Shown: positions 1-12,699 of the stretch, piece by piece
How the letters are laid out: each line of letters opens with the position of its first letter
How positions within the stretch are numbered: position 1 is the stretch's first letter
From: Pseudocercospora fijiensis CIRAD86
Lineage: Eukaryota > Ascomycota > Dothideomycetes > Mycosphaerellales > Mycosphaerellaceae
Direction of reading: 5' to 3'
Assembly (NCBI RefSeq): GCF_000340215.1
Contig: NW_006921540.1
Location: 3,673,402-3,737,401, forward strand
DNA length: 64,000 bases
The notes under the pieces: model-generated
Databases searched by the model: none
What the model saw: the letters and a program-made list of their open reading frames with translations, nothing else
What the model was told of the DNA's origin: nothing
Position numbers and translations under genes: made by a program

Positions 1-3000
1 TACGAGCAGTAATGCTAACGTATATCTATTTGATTATTCGTAAGAACGTGTTAACTACGCCGTAGATTTAGAAACCCTAGAGTTCGAAGGAGTAGTATGT
101 ATCTATAGACTAGGAATAGTTCGGTCCTAGAGACGGCTAGCTAGCCCTAGATTTAAGGCATTAGCTACGTAGACTAGTAGATTTGTGCTATATATACTAT
201 TAGCGTCTTGTGCTCCGACGCCGCCTCTCGATACCTACTAGGTTAATGTCTCTAAGCACTCTATAGATACGATTATAGCCGACAATATTATAACTCTAGC
301 GCAGGTACTAGTAGAGATTTCGTCGTCCGTAGTTATTAATTCTCTTACGTTGTAGCTCGGCCTATAGAATATCGTAGATGCCGAGTAGGTATTCCTATTC
401 TATACTCTTAGGGATTTGTTTATAAAGCTAAAGAGACCTCCTAATGTCGCGAAGCCGTCGGAGCCTAATATTAATACCGTCGTCTTAAAGATATCCTTAA
501 GCTTTAGTATCGGACACCTACGTATAGTAGAAATAGAACTTAATACGTTTCTCGAGGATTGCGATATCGTATATATAGTAATTCGATACTCGGTTCGGAG
601 AGGTTACGCCCTATGTTTTTAGACGTAATCTAAATTGAGAAAGCCTAATACGTATTTCGAAATTGTCGTAAAGTGCATTAATAATGTCCTAATGCGTCGC
701 GCTACGGTCTATCCGAGTTTCTATCTAGACTCTAGCGAAGTCAATATTAATAGGGTAGCGACTAACTATTATAAACGAGTATTCGCGTAAGCTTCGAAGA
801 GAGTATCGAAGAGAGCTTAGTAATAACTAAATGCAACTTGTCTATACTAATGCTACCTACTCTATACCGCGCTTAGGATCTAGATTAGCGAGTTAGCGGA
901 CTACTAAGAAAGTGATTCTATTTAGTATAGCGTATAGCGCCTAGTAATCTTAAAGCATACTCTAATATACGTAATCTTGTTATATAGTTAGGGCGAAGGC
1001 GCGAAAGGCTTGTATCCCTAGCCGAAGGCTGTCTACTATAGGATTAATCTACTAGCGATAGGCGGCGGTGCTGCGCCGTTAGCGGGTTATAGCTAGATTA
1101 GTAAGGGGTAATAGAATCTAGATATTAAGAAGCGTAATAGTTGCTATGCTCGCATTGCCTCGTAAGCGTTCTTTGTTGTGTTTCTAAAGCCCGGCTAGGC
1201 TTTACTATACTAATGCTTGTTACTAAGTTACTTACTTAGTATACTACCCGATCTTAATTCTCTATATTACAACTACCGCGATAAACCCGAAATTGAGTAT
1301 TGCGGTACTCCTCCTATATCCCCGGATAGTGCTTAGTATTACGTAATCGACCTTTATAGTCTATTCCGCTTGAAATCGTACGTCTTATCGGATAGCTCGT
1401 ATCTATAGTGTTAATAAGCTACTAGGCACATCGAAGGCTTACGGCTACTAGAGAGTAGACAGAATAAGCGTATTAATGTCCTACTACGCTAACTTAGCTA
1501 GGGGTTAAACGTCGTATACCGACCTTGCTATACCCTATCTTGCGATCCCTCTAAGTCTAACTCGTACGGTATATTAGCGTTCTTCTCTCAATAGCGGCTA
1601 ATATACCGGTAGTAACGTCGAGTATCTCGGTTTCCGCTCGGTTAAGATTATACGCGATATAGTTACAAATAGTAAATATATTATAGTCGTCCTATACCGG
1701 CGCGGCTTTCGAATCTATCGTTTTGCGACAATACTAGGATTAGTATCTCGCGGCTCCGACCCTCTAAGCACCGTTATAGCAATACATAGGAGGAGGATAT
1801 TAAGTATTGCTAATACAGATCTAAGCGTCGCCGAGAGGGTAAAACTCTATAGACATCCTAGCAAAAGCATTCGAGGACTACGCTTAAGAAAACAGTAGGG
1901 CTAATTTCCTCTACGCTCTAAGCAACGAGACTAAAAACTCCGACGTGCGCTAGTAGTATATTATATCTTCTTATTGTAATCTGTAGCTAAAACTAGTTTC
2001 TCCTTTAGTAGTATAAGCAATAGGCCCTCGGGCTATTACTAATACGATAGCGCTAAACATATCTGTAATCGCTTATCGATACGGCTTAAAGACTAGCCGA
2101 GCGGGCGTAGAACTGCCGTTATTGCGAGGTATCGATTCGAGTTGTAGTAATAGACTTGCTTAGTATTAGACTTTATAAGAAGTGTTGCGCTAAGGCGAGA
2201 TAGGGGTTCGAGAACTTTTATTAACTTTTAGCTAATTAGAGCGCTTCGCTTCTACTTTGAAAACACGGTAAGGACTTGTATATATAGAACAAGTCGTAAA
2301 GCTAATTAGATACTACTATACTTAGTTACAGGCACGACGTTCCGCTAAAGACTATACATTCGGCGCTTCCCTTCGACGCGACTATAACTACGAACAAGCC
2401 TTAATAAAGCCCGCTATTAGATTTAAGAAGTATAGATTTTAGCTAGGTATAAAGTAGATACTATATCTAGTAGCAGTACTTGCCGCGGTAAACGGTTCTA
2501 AAAGTTGTTAAAAGTTGAAGAGAAGCCCCTATTTTAAGAGGCAAGGTAGTGCCCTATCGCTACGATACGATATATCTAGAAGGCTAATCGTGTCTAGATT
2601 TAAGGCGGTGCTCGAATCTATAGGAACAGATACTAGGATCGCGGGTAGCAATAGTAGTATATATTAAGCGCAAGGGTCCCGATATAGTACGTCTCGCTAC
2701 TACCGATATAGAGCTAGATTAGCTTTATTTAATTAAACCCTCTCCGATAGCTTCTAGTAGCTAGAGCTTAGCTTTTGTCTTAGTGCTAGGCATTGCAGCC
2801 TTTTAGACTAACGACATTAGCGTGCCTGTTACTCCTTGTTAATACTACGATCGCTACTTTTAATGCTGTCTTAGACTTCGAGCGAGTATTAACTTCGATA
2901 ACTTTTAGCAACTTTTAGTAACTTTTAGTATCCCGTATATCTCGTATTCTACTTATCGGGGCCGTACTATTTTACTTTACGCTTTCTGTAGCTTTAGCTA

Positions 3001-4236
3001 TAACGTGCTTCCGTTCTTCTATCTCGCTTTAAACGCGGAAGGTCCGTATTCTAACTCTATATTAAGCTTTAGTAACTTTTATCCTCCTTGTCCTCGAGTA
3101 TAGGAAGATTCTGCTATCTCTAGGTTCTTATACTATCTTTTAGTATCTTTCGGCATCTTTCGGTATCTTTTAGAATCTCTATGTCCCTAATAATTAGAGG
3201 GCTCTATAAACTCGTATTACGCTTAAGGTTAATAGATCCGCCTTCTACCTATCTCTTTGTCTTCTTAAGCCGACTTTTAGTAACTTTTAGCAACTTTTAG
3301 AACCTCTATATCCCTAATAATTAGAGTATTCTATAAACTCGCATTTCGTTTAAGGTTAATAGGTTCGCCTTTAGCCTACCTCTCTATCTTCTTATACTAA
3401 CCTTTAGTAACTTTTAGCAATTCTTAATATCTCTATACGCTCGAGGATCGGAAGGTCCTACGATTTATAGGCTATAATATCAACTTTCGGCAACTTTTAG
3501 CAACTTTTAGTAACTCTCCGCAGGTCTAACTAATATCTAGCGTTCTATAATATCGCTAATACCGATATATCTTCTATTGCTATCGCTACTGTCGTTATTC
3601 CTATTATTTCTACCTACTCGGCCGCGAAGACGAGAATAGACAAGAAATCTATATAGCTTGACTTTACTTTGTAATTTAAAGTTAAATACTAATATTTACG
3701 ATACTCGATATCTTCCGCTATAACTATTAATTTGCGTTCTAATTACGGTTAAAATTTCCCTATCGACGTAATAAAGCCTAGCGCTTATATATAGAACAAT
3801 CCTACTAAGTCGATCTCGCTATCGCTATTACTACGAGTATACCTATAAAGTCTTAGTATTACGTCCTACCCTCTACCTATCGAAAATTGCCGCTACTACT
3901 ACTAAGACGTCTTAAACCTACTACTAGTAGGATCTCCTCGTCGCTATAATCCTTAGCGTACCTATTTTGCCGCCTAAATATCTACCGCTAATACTACTAT
4001 AACCTAGACCGAGATTTCCGTCCTAACTGTTACTTTCGCTATCTACTACCCTCGTTAGCGTATATATATATATATATACTACCCCTCTATTAGCATCCCT
4101 ACCGCTACTTCCGTCCCTATACTCTCTAAATCCTACTACTTTCCTCCTTCTCGGCGCTGCCCGAGTAGTTATATTTATTCTTAAATTTAGTATACTTAGA
4201 ACCGCCTAGCGGTTCTAAGTATAGGTTAGTATCTAA
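1..4236 (+). mobile_element. RIP-degraded repeat, possibly the right part of another Helitron
   Basis: The whole stretch has almost no CA or TG and many TA, the signature of CpA-to-TpA RIP. I recognise no conserved domain in it. Short open stretches (such as 416-622) are too broken to name. The right edge is defined only by the hairpin and CTAA|T at 4191-4237, which has the form of a Helitron 3' end. The left edge is outside the window. The strand follows from reading that tail on the plus strand. It could equally be a different kind of repeat next to the Helitron at 4288. Confidence 0.4.
2205..3515. repeat. Dispersed AACTTTTAG motif cluster with a ~127-bp tandem duplication
   Basis: The 9-mer AACTTTTAG and close variants recur singly or in runs near 2209-2232, 2899-2930, 3271-3300, 3399-3420 and 3481-3515, and in inverted orientation near 2496-2525. 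Two copies of a longer unit, starting near 3173 and 3300 (period about 127 bp), share the segment around CCCTAATAATTAGAG and the following 60 bp. Copies differ mainly by C/T and G/A changes, as expected after RIP. Confidence 0.75.
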
Positions 4237-4237
4237 T
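4191..4237 (+). other. Perfect 15-bp hairpin followed by CTAA|T, Helitron-tail-like
   Basis: Positions 4191-4205 and 4209-4223 are perfect inverted complements separated by CTA. Nine bases later comes CTAA (4233-4236), followed by T. A hairpin about ten bases before CTRR, with T after it, is the standard form of a Helitron 3' end. The hairpin differs in sequence from the two tails at 34962-34990 and 62571-62599, so it would belong to another family. There is no second copy in the window to confirm it. Confidence 0.45.
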
Positions 4238-4287
4238 CCCCCCCTTTTACTTAGTAGAAATAATAATTACTAATACTACTTATCTTA

Positions 4288-4512
4288 TTAATAATATAAC
4301 AACTTAACAAAAGTTAGGGCCCCTTTAGGCTTAGTACGGCTTAAAACGGGCTAACGGCGGCCTCTAATTAGTAGACGCGAGGAACGTTAATACCTTAGCG
4401 ATTCGGAAGGGCGTAGACGTCGTAGTGTATACCGCGACGAGCTATAACTTCGATAGTAGTCTCGAAAAGGGCGTCTTCGTCGTATATACCTTATCCGGCG
4501 GTGTTTACTCGA
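4288..4512 (+). repeat. Helitron head repeat, copy 1
   Basis: This ~225-bp segment aligns almost colinearly with 59145-59370, through the stretches AACTTAACAAAAGTT, CCCCTTTAGGCTTAGT, TAATTAGTAGACGCGAGGAA and TTATCCGGCGGTGTTT. Weaker versions start at 56955, about 58728 and 59498. Most differences are RIP-type transitions. It marks the 5' end of this Helitron family. Confidence 0.85.
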
Positions 4513-7500
4513 AGCGGTATACTCGATTGCGCTAGTAGCCTTACGGGAAGCGTAATTTAGTACGTGCGACCGGTACCGAGGCCCTACTATCGCGAGCTCC
4601 GCTATCGGGGTCTTATAAATGCGACACTATCGACCCTCTTAGTCGCTATCGTAGCTCTATCGACCTCTACGGCCTTCGAGAAGCTATACGAAATTGCGGT
4701 ATCCTTCGCTCGCGAGTCCTAAGGAAGGCGCGCGTCGCGTATACGACTATAGCAGCCGCGTATAACGCGCCTACGTCTAGAGATATAACGACTTTAGTAG
4801 GCGCGCGGTTATTAATTGCTACTATAACAACCTAATATCGCGATCGACTATTATAGACTCTACTAGAACCGACCTCGATCTAACTCCCTTAGCCGCCGGG
4901 TACTTATTCGCGTCGTACCGGTATAGATCTAACGAGGGCCCGCTACTAACTACCTATCGTAGTCTCTCGAGGCCTACCGTAATACTCGCGAAGACGCACG
5001 CTTAAGATTAAGGTCTTAAAGGGTCCGAGGTATAGAAAGCTATAGTAAGTAGTACGGTAGCGGTCGTACCCCGATATAGCGGCTAACAATTCTAGTACGA
5101 GGAGGTTTATAGTACTCGGTAGGAATTACCGTAAGAGTCGGTAGTTTTCTTTACGAAGATATAGCAAGACTCGCTACTGCTTAGCCCGCTATAGAGGATT
5201 CTCGATCTACGGCGGTTCGGCTTGTTTCCTTCGTTTAGTATCGTCCCTCGGAAGCTAGACCTTAGGCAGATATTCGAATCGTAGCTAGTAGAAGGATCGA
5301 CTATCGCGAAGCCTCTTAAGGTGTTTTATATCGCTACTAGCCTTTTCTATAACGACGTCGCCGATAAGGCAGCTATAAAGGTCCTCGAGATCTAGTATTA
5401 ATTCAATACGATATCCGGCTATAGTATTAGCGTCGCCTTGCTCTTAGAGAGTGCTACTCGCGATTAGGAATAGACGGTATAGCTCCCGGCCCTATTTAGC
5501 GATAAGTACGCTAAGATAACCTACTTCTTAGACTATTTCCGGCTCCTCCGTAATAGTATAGGCTTCGACTAGGCAGCGACGCGGAGTTGTCTCTTAACTA
5601 TATATAGCGCTCCCGTCCGGCGAAAGCCTTCCTTATTATTATTCGGTCTCGCCCCGCTAGAGGAGTGTCGTAGCGAGTCGAGCGTTATAATAAATTAAGG
5701 CGCGGGTAATCGTAGTATAGAGTATAAGGGAGAATATAGTATTTAGGGAGGTTGCGGAAGGAAATCTACGATAATCTTAGTGCATTTGTTATGATTTTTA
5801 GCGTGCTATCTGCTTAACGGATATCTTTTTATATCCCTCGATACGATATGAATTTATAGCTCTAGAAGATATATCTTACCGGATTATACCGCTAGAGGTA
5901 GACGACGCGCTTCTTCGCCTTAACTCGAGTCCTTAACGACTTCGTTCGTATTAATACCTCCCTAGCGACGATGCCGACGTTATAGTAGTAGGATCTAAGC
6001 TAGAGTAGCAAGCGCAAGGTCGAGTGTTCGTCGTCGCGTCGCGAGAAGCCGTTATTATTATCGCGGGTCGCTTTATATCGTCGCTTTATATCGTCGCTTT
6101 ATATCTATTAGCTAGTATAGGCTTAGCGCGTAGCGACGGTTACGTATACAAATAGTAATATTGCGGCGTTGCGCGTCGTCTAAACATTACTACTATAACA
6201 ACTAATATAGCGACTACTTCTACGTAGCTGTATCTACCTCCTTCTAGTTGTCGATATTACTAGTAGCGACCTCGATAAAGGCGCCTCTCCTATATAGTCT
6301 TAGCTGCTATAGCTCTCCCTAATAGTAAGTCTCTAGCGTGTCGGTCGCCGTATACTACCTTCGCTAATATCGAGCTATAGAGATAGACGTTCTACGTAGT
6401 ATACCGTAGCGAGCCTTTTAATATTAGGAATTAAATCGCGCTATAGCCGAGATTAAGCACCCCCGCGCTTCTATACGACTTCGCTAACTGCTCGCTATAG
6501 GCCGGGCCCCGGTATATTAAGAAGCGCTATAAGACATATATAAGCTAGTTACTAAGGAGGTATTACGCCGCGTACGCGAGAACCGTAATATAGATAAGAA
6601 TAACGGCTTCTCTCCTAAACCTCCGTACTATAGCGTTATAGATTACCGGCCGTCTAGGCATATATCGAGATTAGTATCTCTAGTTATAAATAAGATCTAC
6701 TAGCGGACGGAGTCTCGGGACGAAGAATGTGTAGTATATATTCTTATATATCGTCTAGTATATAGTAGTAGAAAGCTAACTCCTATAGATCTCCGTACCT
6801 AAGTAGTCGTAGGATAAGTACCTAGACGGTAACCTTAACGTTATTACTACTTAGGCGCAACGGGAAGAGCAAATAGAAGGGTCTATCGTCTACGTTAATC
6901 TGTATACGAATACTAATAGGCTCGACGAACTCGACGAGTTCGAGCCGAGACTATACCTCTAAAAGTCTAACTCGCTATTTCCTCGGCATTATCGCTAGGT
7001 ATATCCGTCGCGTACCCTAAGAATATAGCGCTTTTGCTAACCGGTTCTAGATCGAATTCGCGTAAATAAAGCTTGCTACTATATAGCCGTTCGGTATAGA
7101 TCGCTTCGTCGTCGTTCCTCTACGTATATATCCTACTATAATAAGCCGAACGGATAGCACCTTCGTATAGAGGGTCCTAGTTAGGTGCGACCTACGGTTA
7201 TTAGAGGAAATCTGTCTTCCTAGCGCTATCGATGCTTTACTATAATATAACTAACCCTTCGACTTCCCGCGAAACGATAGCTATATTAAATACTACGACT
7301 TCTTCGACGTAGAGGTAGGAAGGGACTTCGATATAAAAAGGAGGCTATAGTTAGTATAGAATACGGCTAATTTCGGTTATACTTAAATCGATATAGACGA
7401 CGCGATAGTAATCCTCGATATAGGGCGTAGGAATAGAGAGTTTTATCGTTTAGAGATATATACGGGAACGGGAGAGTAGTACGTTTCCTTAGGACTACTA

Positions 7501-8009
7501 TAAGCACAGTACTCGCGCCCTAGAGATAGACGCTATTGTAACTTAGAAAGAAGGCGGAGGAGCCTAAGCACGGTATCGTAGGTAGAGTAATCTATCTCCT
7601 TTAGTCTATAAACTTTCCGTACTTATTGTCGTCTCTAGGCCGTAATTTGCCCTTACGCGACGTCTTCGATAGCGTAGCGGCGCGTAGGGTGCATTTGAAG
7701 CTATATCTCGTTCTTACTACGCGTAAAGACAATACGCTCTCTAAATAGACGGCGGTACTAGACAAGTTAGAGGCCCTAGATAGACCGATACGTTTAGTTT
7801 TAGTCTCTATCTCGTTTTAGTATAGATAAGAAAGCACGCACCTTAGAAGGCTAGGGGTTTTTTTTTATATATATAAAGTTCTAGTATCCCTAAAATACGC
7901 GGGCGCTCCCGCTTAGCGCGGCAGCTCCCGGATACGGGGAAAATTATATATAGGAACTCTAGAATTCGCGGCTATAGCCGGCCGCCTTACGCGAGCGTAA
8001 AAGGATAGC
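4513..8009 (+). pseudogene. Helitron 1 left interior with an unrecognised RIP-broken ORF (~4.9-5.8 kb)
   Basis: Between about 4890 and 5820 one plus-strand frame reads through with interruptions only at TAG/TAA, which RIP makes from Gln or Trp codons. I recognise no family in this reading. Downstream (about 6.0-7.85 kb) I see only short runs of plausible coding sequence, a 13-bp triplicate at 6067-6105, and an A/T-rich stretch near 7860. It may be a captured host gene or an accessory Helitron ORF. Confidence 0.35.
6067..6105. repeat. Three perfect tandem copies of a 13-bp unit
   Basis: The unit GTCGCTTTATATC is repeated three times without change. It lies in the RIP-mutated Helitron interior and has no visible link to a gene. 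Confidence 0.9.
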
Positions 8010-8367
8010 TAATAGAGGATTCGAACCTCTAATGCTAAAAGTTATACCCTCGCTAGTCGCTACCCCGTGTCTCTATAAGGACTACGAGCGAATAACTCTT
8101 ACTATCTAGAACCGATCTAATTAGCTAGAGAGTTATAGAATACAGATAATTATATAGATTAAAAAAAAAAGGTATAGCTAATAAGGGAATTAAACCCCCT
8201 ATCCGGACGATCTAGCAGATCGTAGATCGCCTTATACTAATTTTACCGCACCCTTAAAGGTACGGTCGGCTAATATATTCGAGCGAATATAGTTCGGCAT
8301 CTCGCTAACTAGGGCTAGCTTTAAATAACTAGCGAGGGTATAACCTTTAGGACTACCTAATTAGCTA
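8006..8367 (-). pseudogene. Two tRNA-like pseudo-sequences bounded by inverted TAGCTAAT/ATTAGCTA
   Basis: On the minus strand, 8014-8030 forms a perfect T-arm (AGAGG-TTCGAAT-CCTCT) followed by ATTAGCTA. A second unit has a T-arm-like stem at about 8183-8199 (GTTTAAT, one RIP step from GTTCAAT), also followed by ATTAGCTA. It also has an anticodon-like stem-loop at 8207-8223 (ACGAT-CTGCTAG-ATCGT) whose loop would place GCT as anticodon. Each unit is closed by the inverted 8-mer, at about 8127 and 8367. The variable region of the second is too short for a real tRNA-Ser, and the D-arms are not convincing. They look like tRNA-derived relics (SINE-like or captured pseudogenes). Confidence 0.35.
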
Positions 8368-8492
8368 GAGGTCTCTATTTACGTAGCGGCTATAAGCGTC
8401 CCCGCTCGCTTAGCTCCGGTTACGTATTAGAAAGCCGCTCCTATCTAACCTCGCCTTTCTTCGCTATAGGAGTATATATAGTATCGGTAGAG

Positions 8493-8777
8493 AGTAAATA
8501 GAGGATTAGCGGAAACGACGCGAGGAGCGGGCGAGGTTTAGGAGAGGGACTCCCTTTTCGCCGTTAGAACTTAGGATAGCGCGGATCGATACGTCTTACT
8601 AGCATTTCGCGACGACGAAAGCGTAGGTAGTAAATAGAGGACCGGCGGAGACGACGCGAGGAGCAGGCGAGGTTTAGGAGAGGGACTCCCTTTTCGCTAT
8701 TAGGATAGCGCGGATCGATGCGTCTTACTAGCATTTCGCGACGCCGAAAGAGTAGGGAGTAAATAGAGGATTAGCGG
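8493..8777. repeat. Tandem repeat, two ~130-136-bp units plus a partial third
   Basis: Units start at 8493, 8629 and 8758, each opening with AGTAAATAGAGGA. The first two share the stretch around GACGCGAGGAGC, GAGAGGGACTCCCTTTTCGC and ATAGCGCGGATCGAT. The second lacks about 7 bp near its middle. The third copy breaks off after about 20 bp. Confidence 0.9.
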
Positions 8778-8869
8778 CGTACGCGGTCGGTACAATTTTC
8801 GCGGCGGTAGCGAGTATAGAAGAGGAGAGTAAAACATACGGTTAGATACGGGCGATAGTAAGGGTAGGA

Positions 8870-11800
8870 CTATTTTTATTTTATTTCTACCGATTTAGGT
8901 ACTGCCGGAATCGCGATATCTTTAGATACGGCCGTTAATTACCTCTAAACTCTAGCTCGTTAATAGCCTTTAGGTATACGTCGCTAACTCCCTACTTCTA
9001 TAATATCTTAGGTTGCTAGTCCGTATATCTAAAGCTAGCCTTATTCTACGCCTTCTCTAATATCTAGGGCCGATACTTATTCTCCCTATCTTATACGGAG
9101 CGGAACGCAATATTGTATTAGAGGCCTCGAGTGCCTTCTACTAGAAAATAGAATAGGCGGGCCTATTTGCTAGGCAGGGTTAGATTAGTACTAGGTCCGC
9201 TAGTCGAGATATAGCTTAGCTACCTCGGGTCGAAGGTATAGAATAGCTATACCTTACCTACTAATTCGAAGGAAGGCGACCGCGGGTCGAGGACAGGGTA
9301 TACGAGAAGCGGGAGGGGGTATTCGGCAAGGGGGTAGTCTTCTACGGCGATAGTCCGGAAACGGAGCTCGCCCTAATATACCTATCCGAGCCTATAGAAG
9401 TTAGTACGAGATTAAAAATAGGCAATCCTTCCCGACGGGCTAACTTACGAATCTCTTAAAGCCGGAATCTTACATCCGCCTCTAGAAGTTATAACGATCG
9501 AAGGGATAGGGAGAGCTATCGTCCTTCGGCTAAAAGGTAAGCTCGACTACGCCGCCGTCTACTATTTCGTACTAGTACGTCTAGTTACTATTAGCTCTAG
9601 TTTCGATATCTATACGCGCCGCTAATACTTATAAACTTAGTATCTAGTTTCGCGTTTATCCTTCTATTAACCGCTATTACGATCTCGTTAGTATATATAT
9701 CGTAGCGGCGGTTATCGCGGTACGCTATATCCGGTTACCGGCCTATTCTACGGTTCTCCCTTAGGCGATCGAAGATAGGGCTAGTCTCCGGCTTAACGCC
9801 GTTATTCTCGTTACGAAGCGACTTAGCGGCGAAGTTTAGCTCCTACTACTAAATAGCTATAAAATCGACGTCCTCCTAGTCTGCTATCGCGCGCGTTCTA
9901 ATCGCTAATATAATAGTGTCGGCGAAGGAAATCGAGGGGGAAATAGTCGTACTAGACTACGCGAAGTATATAGAAGGGCGGCGGTCGATAGAATAACGGT
10001 TAATATCTATATCGCGCTCTAAGTTCGTATTAACAATCGCGTTAATATATTACTTCTAGATCGCGTTACGTATACAAACAAACAGGCAGCTACGTATACG
10101 CGGCGCGTATATTACTTCGAGATACACTTAGGACTAGGGGGTTTCGAAATAAAGGTCTTTAGAATTGCGCGATACTACCCGAACGAATATCGCTCTTTAA
10201 GAGCGCCGAGTACGGGAAATCAAGCCGAAGAATACACTATCCGAGCTAGCGTATACGTACTATGTCGCTAATCTAGGCCTTTAACACCGAAATTGCCCTC
10301 CTAGAATGTATAGTCTTAACCGGCGCTTAGTCTATATATTCAACCGCGATCTACCTTCCTTTAGGCGTAGTAGGCACCGTTATAGCTTCTTTACCTTCTT
10401 CTATATTAAAATCCTCTATATCCGCCGCCTACGACACTATCTCTAGACATGCCGGACTATCGTTTAGCGAGCTAATGTCTTAGACGCTTAAAGGCGAGTT
10501 ATAGGCGTCCTCGCCTAATACCTCTAATCGGCTATTACTAACACTACTAGCTCTAGCCGGATCTAGTTTTCTAAATAGCCTCTAGCTATATACGCATCTC
10601 TCTTTAATAATCGGCGACTAGAGGATAGTACTCCTAGTAGGACCCGTATAGAGCAATCTACTTAACGCCTAAGGAATCTAGCAGCTATCCTACTAGTCTC
10701 CTAACTTTAGGCGCTCTATAGGGTACCTATAGCCTTTCCGCGTCGAGAAATTGCGAGATCGACACTATATAAGATCAGATTACGCCGGTAAACGTAGAGC
10801 TTTCTTAGGATCGGTTAATTAGGCGCCTATCTGCCGAGTACTCTCGCTCTCTCTCTCCCCTCTATACGAACTACCCTATACGAACCTACTATTCGTACTT
10901 AGTCCTCCTCCGTAATCTCGGCCGGCGAGTATCCTACTACTCTCGCAAACTATATACCCTAGATTTAATTAACTAGTTAGGGATAATTTGTCTAAACTAG
11001 ATCTCGAGGGCTCGTATAGGAGTAGCATTCTAGGTAACCTTTATTTAATCTATATACTCCGCTAATACTACCTTAGGATCTAGGAATCTTCTAATCTACG
11101 GATTCTAATAATCTAACTAGCTCCGTTAAAGGAACTTCCTAGTATTAATTTCCGAATTATTACGATTCGTAAGCAAGTACTAATTATATAGGCCCTCCTA
11201 ACTAGGGTCTCCGCTATCGATTCTTCGCGATTCGTCCTCCCTAGATCTTAGACTTCTTTCGTAATATCGAATATCTAGCTATTCTATCTATAAACAACTT
11301 AGGACTAGTAAGCATTAGAGGTAGGTAGGCTAATAGCCGCGGTCCCTTCTAACCGAGATCCCTAATATCGACTCTTTACGATTCGTATACCTTATACCGC
11401 TCTAGGATCCTAATTTCCGAGGCGTACCTTAACGCTTATATTATCGACGATCTCTACGAGAAAACAACGGCTCGCTCTTAGAATTGTCCCTGTCTCCGAG
11501 AGGTAGTATATAAGGACGCCTCGATATCGTCGGTCTACTAATAGTACGTCGTAATTACCTCGCTTTTTATACGAAAGGCCGCGATTCTTCGAACTCTATA
11601 GCACGGCGTACTCGCTTAGCTCTTCCTTACCTAAAATATCTTCTCTATCTACTCTATCTTCTTCTAGATCTAAGCGCCCGATGCTTACGCTACCGGATAT
11701 AGAGAGCGCGAGGAAAGGTAAGAAGCGAGCGATACCTAGCTCTTTCGTACCGCCCGACTTTACGATTAACCTAATATCGGACGATAGTCTATCTAAGTTG

Positions 11801-12650
11801 CGGCGTTCGCGACGATAGCCGAAGCCGAAGCGGAGATCTAGTTCCCCGTTACTAGTTAAAATGTCGATAGAGATAAACGTCGTATAAGACGATAATCCGT
11901 TCTAAACGATATCGTATAGAGATAAAGAGACGAAGTATAGAGCGGGTATCTCCTAATCTTCCGCTAGGCTATCGTTTCCGTATAACCGTATTCCCGTTAC
12001 TAGTCCCGCTCCTAGACTAGTAGTCGAACTACGTTAATGCAAATTCTATTAGATCGTTAAACTAGTATCTAACTTCTAGAGGAAGAACGGACGATTCTAT
12101 AGGGTCTATACTCTAGTAGTATGTTAGCGCGTAGGTTAGCATTTAAGCGATAACATTCCCTAACTTTAATAGAAAGCCTAACTTTCTGCCCGTAGCAACT
12201 ACGATTCTAATGCTATATATCTATAGTTAGCGTACGACGACGCATCTACCGGACTATTACCTAGGTTACGTCGAGCAAGTCCTATCGTTAACGATACGTT
12301 AGAGGCGTTAGGGACGACGCGCGACTTCCCTAGCGTATTATCGCTATATACGTAAGGTGTTTTATCTAAAACGCTATCCGATCGTTCCCCCTTTCTTATA
12401 TCTTTATCTACTAAGCGTCCCTATACTCCGCCTACGTACGAGTTATATACTATCGACCCGTTACGTCTAATACTATCTCCTTTATCGCATTCGGCGTAGA
12501 GTTTACCTACCGTTACAATTCCGAGCGTTAGTCGCAGGTCCGATTCTATATCTATATTAGTAAGCGGCGCTTCTAGCATCTATACTCTACTAAGTCCGAT
12601 AGGTCGCGACTATAACTAGGACGATTAGTCTGTCTTACCTAGCGCCACGC
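8870..12650 (+). pseudogene. Unrecognised RIP-broken ORF region upstream of the Helitron Rep-helicase
   Basis: Long plus-strand stretches (about 9.7-10.95 kb in one frame, about 11.36-12.4 kb in another) read through with interruptions only at RIP-type TAG/TAA. Near 12038 there is a Cys-x-x-Tyr that would be Cys-x-x-Cys before RIP, followed by basic residues and a further Cys position, a possible small zinc-binding module. I do not recognise the protein. The frame change between 10.8 and 11.36 kb could be an intron or an indel. Its position just before the Rep-helicase suggests an accessory Helitron ORF or captured genes. Confidence 0.4.
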
Positions 12651-12699
12651 ACCTCGAAGGCGGAGAGATAAGGTCCGACGCTACTAGATATAGAGGCCC

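Noticed and set aside
416..622. 68-codon ORF in the left repeat
   Set aside because: A chance opening in RIP-mutated sequence, with no recognisable content or neighbouring exon.
8183..8223. A functional tRNA-Ser(GCT)
   Set aside because: The anticodon-like loop is good, but the variable region is too short for tRNA-Ser, the D-arm is not convincing and the T-loop is RIP-altered.
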